DNA from: Fischerella thermalis PCC 7521
GTDB lineage: Bacteria > Cyanobacteriota > Cyanobacteriia > Cyanobacteriales > Nostocaceae
Assembly: GCF_000317225.1 (NCBI RefSeq)
Contig: NZ_AJLL01000100.1
Coordinates: 1-64,000 of the forward strand
Length of the DNA: 64,000 nucleotides
Reading direction: 5' to 3'
A program made the position numbers and the translations under genes. The notes under the pieces were generated by a model, which did not search any database, had not been told where the DNA came from, and saw only the letters and a list, made by a program, of their open reading frames with translations. Shown in pieces: positions 42,750 to 50,957 of this stretch; the stretch's first letter is position 1, and each line of letters starts with the position of its first letter.

Positions 42750-43583
42750 CTACTGATGTGAACGTCTTGCGGCTAGCATTTGATTTTCTGCACAGGTTTG
42801 ATTGAGATTAGTTAAACCAATCCAACGGTAAATAGCATCTCCAAATTCTGGAAAAAGTTGTACATTAGAAAATAGAAGCCTTGTGAGTAATCCGTCAAGG
42901 ATTACTTCTGCTTTGTTGTTTTTGATGGCATCTATAACTGCGATCGCTACAGTTTTTGGTTCAGAAACACGCGCTAATTTGGGTGCTGGTAAGCCAAATT
43001 TCAAATACATCCCTGCTTTTGTATATCCTGGACAAACCACAGAAACATCTACATTAGTATCAATTAATTCCTGCCGCATAGCATCTGTCCACATAATTAA
43101 ACCAGCTTTACTAGCAGAATAAATACTATTGTAAGGCGCTCCTTTTTTCCCAGAACCAGAAGAAATATTGACAATGTGACCACTATTACGTTCTAACATA
43201 CTCGGCAATACTAACCGAGTTAATTCCATTCCTGCCAGTAGATTAGTTATTAGTATTGACTGGATATCATTGAGAGAGTAATTTTGAAAAGGTCGGTATT
43301 TTTCAATCGCAGCATTATTAATCAAAACATCAATTCGACCTGCTTGTTGATTAATTTGCTGGACAAGTAACGGTAACTCTTCCAATTTGCTGATGTCAAA
43401 GGGAATGCTGATATATGTACCACCAGCAACTTCTACTTCAGCACGGATATTTTCTAATTTTTCTTGGGAACGAGAAACACCAACTACAGTTGCTTTTTCT
43501 TTCGCTAGCGCCCGAGCAATAAATACTCCTATACCACCCGCAGCACCGGTCAAAACTACTGTCTTCCCTGCAAGATTTTTCAT
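42750..43583 (-). CDS. HetN-like short-chain dehydrogenase
   Basis: 277 residues of classical SDR type: cofactor motif TGAAGGIGVFIARALAKE (residues 12-29), INNAAIEKY, catalytic Ser in IVNISSGSGKKGAPYNSIYS and the YSASK Tyr/Lys pair, then MWTDAMRQELIDTNVDVSVV and CPGYTKAGM. By memory it resembles HetN of Anabaena, including RALAKEKATVVGVSRSQ and GMELTRLVLPSMLERNSGHI, but the HetN pentapeptide RGSGR reads RNSGH here. It therefore is likely a HetN-family enzyme that may lack the pattern-inhibition activity linked to that motif. It may instead reduce or oxidise a lipid hydroxyl together with the neighbouring GMC enzyme, 380 bases downstream on the same strand. ATG 43583 follows a TTGTTGATTG repeat. 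Confidence 0.8.
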   Translation of the reverse strand: MKNLAGKTVVLTGAAGGIGVFIARALAKEKATVVGVSRSQEKLENIRAEVEVAGGTYISIPFDISKLEELPLLVQQINQQAGRIDVLINNAAIEKYRPFQNYSLNDIQSILITNLLAGMELTRLVLPSMLERNSGHIVNISSGSGKKGAPYNSIYSASKAGLIMWTDAMRQELIDTNVDVSVVCPGYTKAGMYLKFGLPAPKLARVSEPKTVAIAVIDAIKNNKAEVILDGLLTRLLFSNVQLFPEFGDAIYRWIGLTNLNQTCAENQMLAARRSHQ

Positions 43584-44135
43584 GATTAGTTGATAATTGT
43601 TGATTGTTGATTGTTGGTTATTTTGATCTTGAAATCTTGCACCAACCTAATCTTCTGCCAAGAAATAAAGTTTTTGGCTCAGAGTTCAAGTCCACTCAAG
43701 TGGATTCAAATCCATGGCAACAAAAGACAAGAAATTACTCTGTTCTACTTCACATCAATAGAACATTCATCATCAATGACTTAATCTATACTCTGAGAGC
43801 ATATGCAATTAACAACATATTTTAGTGTCTTATTACGCTTAATTCCCCTAAACGCTCTCAACACACTTTTTGAAGTTGACACTGTTTTAGTTATTAATTG
43901 GTAATTTAATTAAAACACAAATCTAAATTTTTTTTACACTTTTTTGATACAAATTTTTAAAATATTATGCTTTGCTTTTGGTCATTAGTTTTTCCCATTA
44001 CCAATTACCAATCACCAATTACCTATCATCTATTACCAGCCTACACGACAGTATAAGTATTCAAGCAAACATGATATAAAGGTTTGTAGTGAGGACTAAA
44101 GTCCTCACAAAAGGGCTAAAACCCTTACTACAAAA
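43584..44135. other. Intergenic region with dispersed repeats
   Basis: No gene is supported. 43680-43720 has GTTCAAGTCCACTC and TGGATTCAAATCCATGG stems; 44000-44030 has TTACCAATTACC strings; 44032-44078 is the second copy of the ACATGATAT repeat; 44085-44131 is TTTGTAGTGAGGACTAAAGT-type stem DNA ending CTTACTACAAA. Confidence 0.55.
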
Positions 44136-45371
44136 TTATTGTGGAATTTGTCCCGAAAGTTTTTGAATTTGTCCAGAAAAGTAATCTTCCTCGTACTTTA
44201 ATTGTTGGGCTACTTCCAACCCTTTTTGGAAAGCTTGCAGTGCTTGCGGATACTCTTTGCGTTCCAAATGCATTTTTCCGATTTGATCGTAAGCATTCAT
44301 CAAACCATAAAAATTCGAGGCTAATTGTTGAGTTTGTACAAGAATTTCGCTAGCTTGTAACGCCTCTTGTATTTGTCCTTGGGAACGGTAGAGTGCGATT
44401 AATTTTTGCAACGCTTCAGCTGCACGTACATACTGTTGTAATTGCCAAGCAATTGTGTAAGCTTGTTGATAGTTATTGAAAGCTTCTTGGATAAGATTAG
44501 GGTTTTCCTTCGCCAGTGATTCATAATCTGAAGCGATCGCTAGTTTTAAAGCTGGTAGTTGAGTCGGATTATTCTGTCTTTGGTATATTTCTGTGAGTCG
44601 GTTGTGTATTTCTATCGCTTGCTGGGGTTGTTTCCCTTGTTCGTAAATATAAGCTAATTTTTGCAAGTATACTAGCTCATTGACACCATCACCCCCAGCA
44701 GTAGCTAATTTTAACAACTCCCGATAAGTTGTTGCTGCCTTGCTGTAATCAAACCAACTCAGATGTACTTCCCCGATAGTCTGTAAAACCTCCACCTGTT
44801 TTGCTATATCTTGTTGCTGGCGCACCACACCTAAAACTTGCTCATAAACTTCCACCGCATTTTGAGGCGATCGCACCTGTTGGTAAGCTAGTCCTAGTGC
44901 TTGCAATAACTCTAAATCATTAGTTTTTCCAGACCTTACCTGCTTTTGAATAGCTTTTAATCGCTGAGTAATGTACCGTACCTCTGGGCGATTGCTTTTT
45001 CGATAAGCTACAGCACCCACCCTTCCTAGTGCTTGCACCTCTTTCACAGCACCTAAATATCGACGCAACCGCAGTTCCCGGTTCCAGATATCAAATGCTC
45101 CCACCTCATCACCTGCTTGCAGTTTCGCCGTAGCTTGTTGATTCAACTTATCCAATTCCACCTCCAACTGTTGCTGTTCAGTCACAGATAACGGCTGTTT
45201 GTCTTTGTCTGGATTCCGTGGCAACAATGGATCGGGTGTAGTAATTTCTAGGGGTGATGGCGGAAACTCATCTGGTGGTTGAGGCTTTTTAGTAGCCGCC
45301 GTAGTTAATGAAGTGCCAAATAACCACAAAGCAGCAGTAGCACTAATTATCACACTTAAGCATTTGAGCAT
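44136..45371 (-). CDS. Secreted or membrane-anchored tetratricopeptide-repeat protein
   Basis: 411 residues from ATG 45371 (MLKCLSVIISATAALWLFG, a signal peptide or anchor). A TTG-like longer start adds 30 residues of satellite-coded sequence and is unlikely. A Pro-rich spacer (PQPPDEFPPSPLEITTPDP) is followed by helical TPR units: AVEVYEQVLGVVRQQQD, AATTYRELLKLATAGGDG, AIEIHNRLTEIYQRQNN, AFNNYQQAYTIAWQLQQ, AAEALQKLIALYRSQGQ, ALQAFQKGLEVAQQLKY. Such proteins act as scaffolds in the periplasm or thylakoid lumen. I do not recognise a specific name. Neighbours give no clear partner; it is divergent from the fluoride riboswitch unit. Confidence 0.8.
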   Translation of the reverse strand: MLKCLSVIISATAALWLFGTSLTTAATKKPQPPDEFPPSPLEITTPDPLLPRNPDKDKQPLSVTEQQQLEVELDKLNQQATAKLQAGDEVGAFDIWNRELRLRRYLGAVKEVQALGRVGAVAYRKSNRPEVRYITQRLKAIQKQVRSGKTNDLELLQALGLAYQQVRSPQNAVEVYEQVLGVVRQQQDIAKQVEVLQTIGEVHLSWFDYSKAATTYRELLKLATAGGDGVNELVYLQKLAYIYEQGKQPQQAIEIHNRLTEIYQRQNNPTQLPALKLAIASDYESLAKENPNLIQEAFNNYQQAYTIAWQLQQYVRAAEALQKLIALYRSQGQIQEALQASEILVQTQQLASNFYGLMNAYDQIGKMHLERKEYPQALQAFQKGLEVAQQLKYEEDYFSGQIQKLSGQIPQ

Positions 45372-45672
45372 AGTAGTTAATATTTGATAATTGTATAGTT
45401 GATCTTTGGTTATTAACCATTTCCTTGTTTCCCTAGTCCTCCTTGTCCTATTTGAACCCATCAGTTCAAAGTTAGCGGATTACTAGCCATTAACAATTAG
45501 CCCTACAGACGAAAAATCATGCAAAAATTCTCCTGCAAAACCAGCCCCTTCAAGATGTAACTTGGTGTCTTAGTGTCTTAGTGTTTCAGAAATTATTTTT
45601 CACCACAAAGAGCAAAAATCCGCTGGCAACTTACTTTCCAACAAACCACTTCACATGTAAAGTAATAAAAAA

Positions 45673-45747
45673 GGCGATGGAGCTCGCCATGACCGCCTTC
45701 CGGTGTTTGCATATTTAACACTTGATAAAAAGGCTGATGGCTCCTAC
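45673..45747 (+). promoter_or_regulatory. Fluoride riboswitch (crcB motif) aptamer
   Basis: GGCGATGGAGCTCGCC (45673-45688) folds as the 5' stem GGCGA/TCGCC; its GGAGC can pair with GCTCC in the 3' segment (45740-45744). GACCGCCTT (45691-45699) and AAGGCTGATGGCTCCTAC (45730-45747) supply the second stem GCCTT/AAGGC and the conserved TGATGGCTCCTAC end. An extra hairpin GTGTT/AACAC lies in the long loop. This matches the crcB-motif consensus as I know it from Bacillus and Thermotoga. The 3' bases CCTACTTCTCCGG then pair imperfectly with CGGAAGAGTAGG (45764-45775), an expression platform overlapping the aptamer end. It lies 93 bases before the antiporter ATG. Confidence 0.9.
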
Positions 45748-45839
45748 TTCTCCGGCTTGCTACGGAAGAGTAGGGCTATTTGTCTTTATCCTTTCGTCAG
45801 CAAGTCACGCTTGCTCCTTAATTGTTTTCAAGCTGCATA

Positions 45840-47471
45840 ATGTTAAAAAGTATTTTGTGGATCTTGCTGATGGGCTTTTTCACTGGGCAGATCGCCAGAC
45901 GGTTACAAGCCCCTGCACTGGTAGGTATGGTTTTGGTAGGAATTATACTGGGGCCTCAAGTTGCCGATGCTATCAGCCCTAACGTATTGGCAGCATCTAG
46001 TGCCCTGCGAGCGATCGCTGTCATGGTAATTTTGATGAAGGCTGGGTTGGGGTTAGACCGAGAAAAATTGATACAGCAAGGAACAGTAGCATTACGATTG
46101 GGCTTTTTGCCTGCGACGTGTGAAGCTTTGCTCATTGCCCTAGCTGCTATGTGGATTTTCAAGTTTGATTTTCCTACGGGACTGTTGTTAGGTTGCATTA
46201 TAGGGGCAGAGTCACCCGCAGTCATTGTACCGGGAATGCTGCGGCTAAAAAGCTTGGGTTGGGGAGTTACTAAGGGGATTCCTGATGCAATTCTTACTGG
46301 CAGCGCTCTGTCAGATGTGTTACTACTGCTAGTGTTTAGTTTGTTGCTGAGCTTTTTAGTACAGGGGGCAACTTCCGCGGTGACATTGCCTTTTGGCTTT
46401 AGCTTAAGCGTGGTGCAACTGCTTCCGATTCAGATTGTTTGTCAGATTGTTTTTGGAGTTGTGCTGGGTTTCGTGACAGCGCGTCTTGTGGTTTTATTAC
46501 TGGCGAAGCAGAACTGGACTCAAAATGCAGTGCAGGATACTTTGGTTGCAGCAAGTTTGGCGTTGTTGCTAGTGGTGGTAGCAGAGAAGTCCCCCTTTTT
46601 CTCTGGCTATCTAGCAGTGATGGCGACGGGATTTTTCTTGATAGAGTTGGATGCTCCTTTAGCACGACGGTTGCGTTCTGGCTTCGACAGCTTGTGGACT
46701 GTAGCAGAAATCTTTTTGTTTGTGTTGCTAGGGGCAAGTATTCAACTACAAGTGTTAGAAAAAACTCTGCTTCCAGGATTGGTGATTTTGGCAATTGGGA
46801 CGCTGATTGGGCGCGCTCTCGGATGGTATTTATCTACATTGGGGAGTAACTGGAATTGGCGAGAGCGGCTGTTTTTGCTACCAGGGAACTCTGCTAAAGC
46901 CACCGTTCAAGCGGCAATTGGGGCGATTCCCTTAACACAGGGTATTCAGGGTGGAGAGACGATTCTAGCGATCGCTGCTTTATCTATCTTAGTCACTGCG
47001 CCTTTGGGAGCTTGGGCTATCCCCACCTTTGCACCCAAATTGCTAGAACGAGGCGAAGTTGATCCAACCAAGGTAGCGATCGCTCGTCGCCTTGTGCTGC
47101 TAGCCGCAGTTGATACCTCCCCTTTAGCTAGTCAGGTGTTGGCTAAAGCTGCCGATCTTGCTCGTCGTAGTGATGGCGAAGTGATTGTATTACACGTGAT
47201 CCGCACAAATGATCCCAGGGGAGTAGAGCATTTGCGAGAACAATCTCAACGACTTCTAGCAGACATTCGCCATAAGTTCATCACGATCACAGGCTCGGTT
47301 CCAGAGGAAATAATTCGTGTTGCTCAGGAATATCGAGTTGCTGATATTGTCATTGGCAAGCGAGGACATCAACCTTGGGATGAGGTTTTAGTGGGTTCTG
47401 TATCCCAAGCAGTCCTGGAATCAAGTCCAATTCCAGTCATCTTAGTTGAAGATGAGCGTATCCGTAAATAA
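45840..47471 (+). CDS. Cation/proton antiporter with C-terminal universal-stress domain
   Basis: 543 residues from ATG 45840; TTG 45822 is less likely. Residues 1-390 are a CPA2/NhaS-type antiporter of about twelve helices: WILLMGFFTGQIARRLQAPA, LVGMVLVGIILGPQVADAIS, VMVILMKAGLGLDREKL, LLGCIIGAESPAVIVPGML, FLFVLLGASIQLQ. Residues 415-540 are a USP domain: LVLLAAVDTSPLASQVLAKA, EVIVLHVIRTNDPRG and VADIVIGKRGHQPWDEVLVG, SVSQAVLESSPIPVILVED. Fluoride riboswitches are known to control such antiporters; here it would couple proton/cation exchange to fluoride stress. A crcB gene follows on the same strand. Known relatives lack proven transport data for fluoride itself. Confidence 0.9.
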   Translation: MLKSILWILLMGFFTGQIARRLQAPALVGMVLVGIILGPQVADAISPNVLAASSALRAIAVMVILMKAGLGLDREKLIQQGTVALRLGFLPATCEALLIALAAMWIFKFDFPTGLLLGCIIGAESPAVIVPGMLRLKSLGWGVTKGIPDAILTGSALSDVLLLLVFSLLLSFLVQGATSAVTLPFGFSLSVVQLLPIQIVCQIVFGVVLGFVTARLVVLLLAKQNWTQNAVQDTLVAASLALLLVVVAEKSPFFSGYLAVMATGFFLIELDAPLARRLRSGFDSLWTVAEIFLFVLLGASIQLQVLEKTLLPGLVILAIGTLIGRALGWYLSTLGSNWNWRERLFLLPGNSAKATVQAAIGAIPLTQGIQGGETILAIAALSILVTAPLGAWAIPTFAPKLLERGEVDPTKVAIARRLVLLAAVDTSPLASQVLAKAADLARRSDGEVIVLHVIRTNDPRGVEHLREQSQRLLADIRHKFITITGSVPEEIIRVAQEYRVADIVIGKRGHQPWDEVLVGSVSQAVLESSPIPVILVEDERIRK

Positions 47472-47722
47472 CCTAATTTCAGCGTTGCTGAATTTGGTCA
47501 TGAATTGTGTTTGTTTGTCTACATTTTGTAGAGACGTAGCATTGCTACGTCTCTACTACGTCTGTAGGCATTGCTACGTCTCTACTACGTCTGTAGGCAT
47601 TGCTACGTCTCTACTACGTCTGTAGGCATTGCTACGTCTCTACTACGTCTCTACGCATTGCTACGTCCGGTCACAGCCGTAAATTGTAAATTCATATTTT
47701 GATTCAGCAACGCCCTAATTTC
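47472..47722. mobile_element. Complete MITE with TIRs and 9-bp target duplication
   Basis: The direct repeat CCTAATTTC at 47472-47480 and 47714-47722 flanks an element of about 232 bp (47482-47713). Its ends are GCGTTGCTGAATTTGGTCAT and, inverted, GCGTTGCTGAATCAAAATAT, imperfect terminal inverted repeats of about 27 bp. The inside has a GTAGAGACGTAGCATTGCTA palindrome and about 3.5 copies of a 29-bp tandem unit (CTACGTCTGTAGGCATTGCT). No transposase is encoded. It sits between the antiporter gene and crcB. Confidence 0.85.
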
Positions 47723-47737
47723 CTTGAACTACTTACC

Positions 47738-48151
47738 ATGCTGCAAAATCCTGCGTTTCGTACCCCTGTTGGTATCAGTATCGGTGCAATTGCTGGCGCA
47801 CTCTCGCGTTATTATCTCGGTTTGTGGTTTACTCAGCTTTTTGGTACAGAGTTCCCCTACAGCACACTGATTATTAATGTTAGTGGATGTTTTGTCATGG
47901 GTTTTTTTACGACGCTGGCACTGGGACGATTAATCGCGATTCATCCTGATATCCGGCTATTAGTGACCACAGGTTTTTTAGGATCTTATACTACTTTCTC
48001 GACTTATGAGTTAGATACAGCCAAGTTGTTCCAAGAACGCAACTTAGAAGTTGATTTGGTTTACTGGTTGAGTAGTGCTGTTTTGGCACTGTTCAGCCTG
48101 CTGTTAGGGAATGCTCTGGCGGAATTTATCCGGATCAAAGAGGAATCATGA
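47738..48151 (+). CDS. crcB: Fluoride ion exporter CrcB/Fluc (first copy)
   Basis: 137 residues from ATG 47738; the TTG at 47699 lies in the MITE. Four membrane helices in the Fluc pattern: GISIGAIAGALSRYYLGLWF, PYSTLIINVSGCFVMGFFTT, RLLVTTGFLGSYTTFSTYEL (the conserved GxLGxxTTFST fluoride-gate motif) and YWLSSAVLALFSLLLGNALA. Dual-topology dimers form a F- channel in the inner membrane. The fluoride riboswitch 2 kb upstream and the antiporter gene between suggest one fluoride-induced operon, although the MITE now separates crcB from the antiporter. It is convergent with DUF190. Confidence 0.93.
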   Translation: MLQNPAFRTPVGISIGAIAGALSRYYLGLWFTQLFGTEFPYSTLIINVSGCFVMGFFTTLALGRLIAIHPDIRLLVTTGFLGSYTTFSTYELDTAKLFQERNLEVDLVYWLSSAVLALFSLLLGNALAEFIRIKEES

Positions 48152-48242
48152 CAATCACCAGAAGCAACTCAATATTTACTTAACTCCTAACTTGCACCTC
48201 GCCCTGAATACGCCTTGAACTGAAGTTCAACCCTCATAGCCC

Positions 48243-48292
48243 AAGTCCGTTAAAACGGACTCAAGTGTATATCCAGTAAGCTTTAGCTTACT
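48243..48292. terminator. Double hairpin between convergent crcB and DUF190 genes
   Basis: AGTCCGTT/AACGGACT (48244-48261) and AGTAAGC/GCTTACT (48275-48292) are two stem-loops placed between the two convergent genes. A further TTGAACT/AGTTCAA stem lies at about 48216-48231. They could block read-through in both directions; no long T run follows, so they may instead be repeat DNA. Confidence 0.5.
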
Positions 48293-48376
48293 TGAGCTTT
48301 GAGCCTTTGAAATGTATTTCTTGGCAGACGAAAAAGTAGGTGCAAAATCTAAGTTAACAAACAGCGATCGCTAGTG

Positions 48377-48718
48377 TCACTTGGGGATAGTTACAGGCGC
48401 ATGATGAACCACTTTCACTGTATCCTGAACAACAATGCCTCCAGCTACCATTTGTTGTACTATTGGCAAAAAAGAAGCGATCGCCTCTGCTGTATCGATC
48501 ATTGTCACTACCATTGGCAAATCAGACGATAATTCCAAAATTCTGGCAGTATGCAGTTGTTGATTTTTTCCGAAACCTGCAACTCCACCAGTTACAGTAG
48601 CTCCAGCCATACCTCTACGTCGGGCTTCTTCTACTAAAGCAATATAAACAGGTTTTCCATGCCAGTGATCCGACTCGCCAACATAAATTGTCAAACGCTC
48701 TAGGGTATTCATGTTCAT
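48377..48718 (-). CDS. DUF190 (PII-like) protein of the fluoride locus
   Basis: 113 residues from ATG 48718 (MNTLERLTIYVGESDHWHG; an earlier Met at 48733 is possible). A ferredoxin-like PII-type fold: TIYVGESDHWHGKPVYIALV, RRRGMAGATVTGGVAGFG, ELSSDLPMVVTMIDTAEAI and GGIVVQDTVKVVHH. DUF190 proteins are found next to crcB in many bacteria and are thought to be trimeric sensors; their ligand is not known to me. It follows the second crcB on the same strand with a gap of about 80 bases, so the two are probably one unit. Confidence 0.85.
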   Translation of the reverse strand: MNMNTLERLTIYVGESDHWHGKPVYIALVEEARRRGMAGATVTGGVAGFGKNQQLHTARILELSSDLPMVVTMIDTAEAIASFLPIVQQMVAGGIVVQDTVKVVHHAPVTIPK

Positions 48719-48796
48719 CCCTCGCTCAATCAATTTTGAATTTTTTAGGAGAAAAATACTGAGTTAAGATTTTAAGGCTTTACAGATATTCACAAA

Positions 48797-49180
48797 CTAA
48801 AGCATCTTTGCTAAGAATATTCCCAACTCTATACTAATAAACCCTAAGAGCGGGCTACCAAACCAGTAAAGTAGTGCTGCTTGATAGTCTCTTGTCCGTA
48901 ATAAATTTGAGGTGTCTAAAGCATAGGTTGAAAAAGTGGTGTATGAACCCAAAAAGCCTACTGAAACTAACATTTGTACCGCTAAAGGAATAGATAGCTT
49001 TGATGCGATGGTAGTAAAAAAACCCATCAAAAAAGCACCTGTAAGATTGATGAATAAAGTTCCATAAGGAAATCCAATCCCCAACCAACGTCCAAAAAAT
49101 AAGGTGAGGTAATAGCGACTCAAAGCGCCTGGAACTGCTCCCAAGATAATGACAAGGGGAACATAAGTTGCAGAGTGCAT
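48797..49180 (-). CDS. crcB: Fluoride ion exporter CrcB/Fluc (second copy)
   Basis: 127 residues with four membrane helices: VIILGAVPGALSRYYLTLFF, PYGTLFINLTGAFLMGFFTT, VQMLVSVGFLGSYTTFSTYA (gate motif kept) and WFGSPLLGFISIELGIFLAK. It is clearly paralogous to the copy at 47738, sharing GALSRYYL, FPY-TL-IN and GFLGSYTTFSTY-LDT. Two Fluc proteins can form homodimers each or a heterodimer; which applies here is unknown. No fluoride riboswitch was found in the 600 bases upstream on this strand, in contrast to the plus-strand unit. Confidence 0.92.
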   Translation of the reverse strand: MHSATYVPLVIILGAVPGALSRYYLTLFFGRWLGIGFPYGTLFINLTGAFLMGFFTTIASKLSIPLAVQMLVSVGFLGSYTTFSTYALDTSNLLRTRDYQAALLYWFGSPLLGFISIELGIFLAKML

Positions 49181-49796
49181 AGAAGTTTGTGAATTATCAA
49201 TTATATGGATTAATTATATATATTCGACTTGATTCCTATTTGAGAATGAGATTGCTTGTAGAGTTACTATCTAAATCTCAATGTAAAAGCTTTTCAAGAA
49301 AAGCAGCGAGTCTGTAGAGATGGAGCAATAGTGTTGCTGACATTTGATATTAGATTCGCTCAGAAAATTTGGCTTTGACTTTTCTCAAAAGTCGGGGATA
49401 TTTTTTCTTAAAGTATCATTTTGATAGTAGCTACAAGACATTTTGCGTAATTTCACTAGGACAAAAATTTTCGGAACAATTGCCTTTATTGGTGCATCTC
49501 AATATAAAAGTATCAAGTTAAGCTTAAAAGCAGGCTTGAAATCAAAATGATCGGTTTTGGAATATCAAACGATGATGTATTCCATTGGGCTGATGTCAGT
49601 TATCCCTTTGATAAGTTGGGTAATTTGGGGTTGCAAAAAGAGTGATTGGTGGAATTAATTATTGGTTAAATCTTTGATAAAATACTCATAAATATACAAA
49701 ATCCCAACCCAAGATAGATGAGTTTTAACAGTTTTAATTAGTTATGATGTAAATAGTAAAAGAATGATATACAGCTATATTATTCGAGTTGGAGAA
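49181..49796. other. Intergenic region upstream of crcB (second copy) and the M48 protease
   Basis: A/T-rich with no supported gene. A 32-codon frame at 49547-49645 (MIGFGISNDDVFHWADVSYP) has no ribosome site and resembles nothing I know. 49383-49401 holds an AAAGTCGGGGATA string related to the terminator repeat at 10240. Confidence 0.45.
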
Positions 49797-50609
49797 ATGA
49801 ACCTTTTTCACAAACCACAAAGTACACAAAGAACACAAAGTAAGGAAGATTTTTCTCGTTTATCTAAAAAAATAAATAAAGGTCTTTCTTTGATACTGGG
49901 TTTAGGAACTGCTGCCAGTATAGGATTATCTGCTCCAAAACCTGCGGAGGCGCTTCCATTTCAGGATTTAATTGTTCCGGGAATCCAATATTTTCAACTT
50001 TCTAATTTATCAACCAAGCAAAAGGTTGAATTGGGCAGTAATATACATCAACAGGTACGCAGAAATTATAGAGTTGGTACGAATGCAAATGTTACCAGAA
50101 TTGGTCAAAGATTAGCGCGAGTTAGTGACTGCTCTCAAACTCCTTTTAAATTTTATGTAGTTCAGGATGCAAGCATTAACGCTTTTGCAACTACTGGTGG
50201 TTACGTTTATGTCCACACTGGTTTGATCAATGCGGCGGATAATGAAGACCAGTTGGCGTCGGTGATCGCCCACGAAATTGCTCACATTTGTAATGACGAT
50301 TTGGTTAAAAGACTTAGACAAACACAGTTAGTTCAAGGTGCAGCTTCACTTGCTGGTTTAGATAGAAGTAAGTTGGCTGCTGTAGCTTATCGGCTGGCTA
50401 TAGACTTACCTAACAGCCGTGAGGCTGAGTTTAAGGCTGATGCTAAAGGATTACAGTATCTGCAACAGGCTGGTTACGATCCTAATGCTATGCCTGCTTT
50501 TTTAAAGAAATTAGCGTCTCGTCCTTCTCCACCAGCGTTTTTTAGTACACACCCAAACCCACGGGAACGGATTGCGATTTTAGAGAGAAAAATTGCTGAT
50601 AATCGTTAA
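49797..50609 (+). CDS. M48-family zinc metallopeptidase, exported
   Basis: 270 residues from ATG 49797 (GGAG just upstream). A basic N-terminus and signal sequence (INKGLSLILGLGTAASIGLS, then PAEA) lead to an M48 domain: GSNIHQQVRRNYRVG, FYVVQDASINAFATTGGYVY, the zinc motif HEIAH in LASVIAHEIAHI (about residue 158) and the third ligand Glu in SREAEFKADAKGLQYLQQAG. FFSTHPNPRERIAIL closes the domain as in BepA/LoiP-like periplasmic proteases that clear misfolded outer-membrane proteins. The first 20 residues are encoded by a CAAAGTACACAAAGAACAC repeat common between cyanobacterial genes. Confidence 0.88.
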   Translation: MNLFHKPQSTQRTQSKEDFSRLSKKINKGLSLILGLGTAASIGLSAPKPAEALPFQDLIVPGIQYFQLSNLSTKQKVELGSNIHQQVRRNYRVGTNANVTRIGQRLARVSDCSQTPFKFYVVQDASINAFATTGGYVYVHTGLINAADNEDQLASVIAHEIAHICNDDLVKRLRQTQLVQGAASLAGLDRSKLAAVAYRLAIDLPNSREAEFKADAKGLQYLQQAGYDPNAMPAFLKKLASRPSPPAFFSTHPNPRERIAILERKIADNR

Positions 50610-50957
50610 GTTGCTGTCGATTAGCGATCGCCTGCTCAGCGTGATGCATTATCTACAATTCTGTAGCATGAGCAATCAGAGCGATCGCTGTTTGATAGAG
50701 TTCTTACATAAACATTTCTGGGTGGGAAAAGACTATTAAATTTTTCTCTACATGTATGAAACTACCCTGGCTACATCCTTATAGGGAAGGGGTAGGGGGG
50801 TTAGGTTGCAAATCTTTTAATGTTACAGAAAATACTTCAACAGAAATCCTCTTAACCAGAAGCATATAAGTAACATTTTTACAATGTTTCTGCTTACTGA
50901 CTATCAACAAAGAAATTGTATATGCTGAATCAAATTATTCCTCATTCATAATTGTTT

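Noticed and set aside
43680-43720. tRNA-like T-arm words (GTGGATTCAAATCCA)
   Set aside because: No acceptor, D or anticodon arm can be assembled around it; it is an inverted repeat.
45722-45982. Open frame across the fluoride riboswitch end and antiporter start
   Set aside because: It overlaps the aptamer and the real antiporter frame, and its product has no recognisable feature.
46399-46849. Frames on both strands within the antiporter gene
   Set aside because: Shadow frames of a well-supported membrane protein gene.
47520-47660. Regular 29-bp units that could look like a CRISPR array
   Set aside because: The units are directly contiguous with no unique spacers, lie inside a TIR-bounded element, and no cas gene is near.
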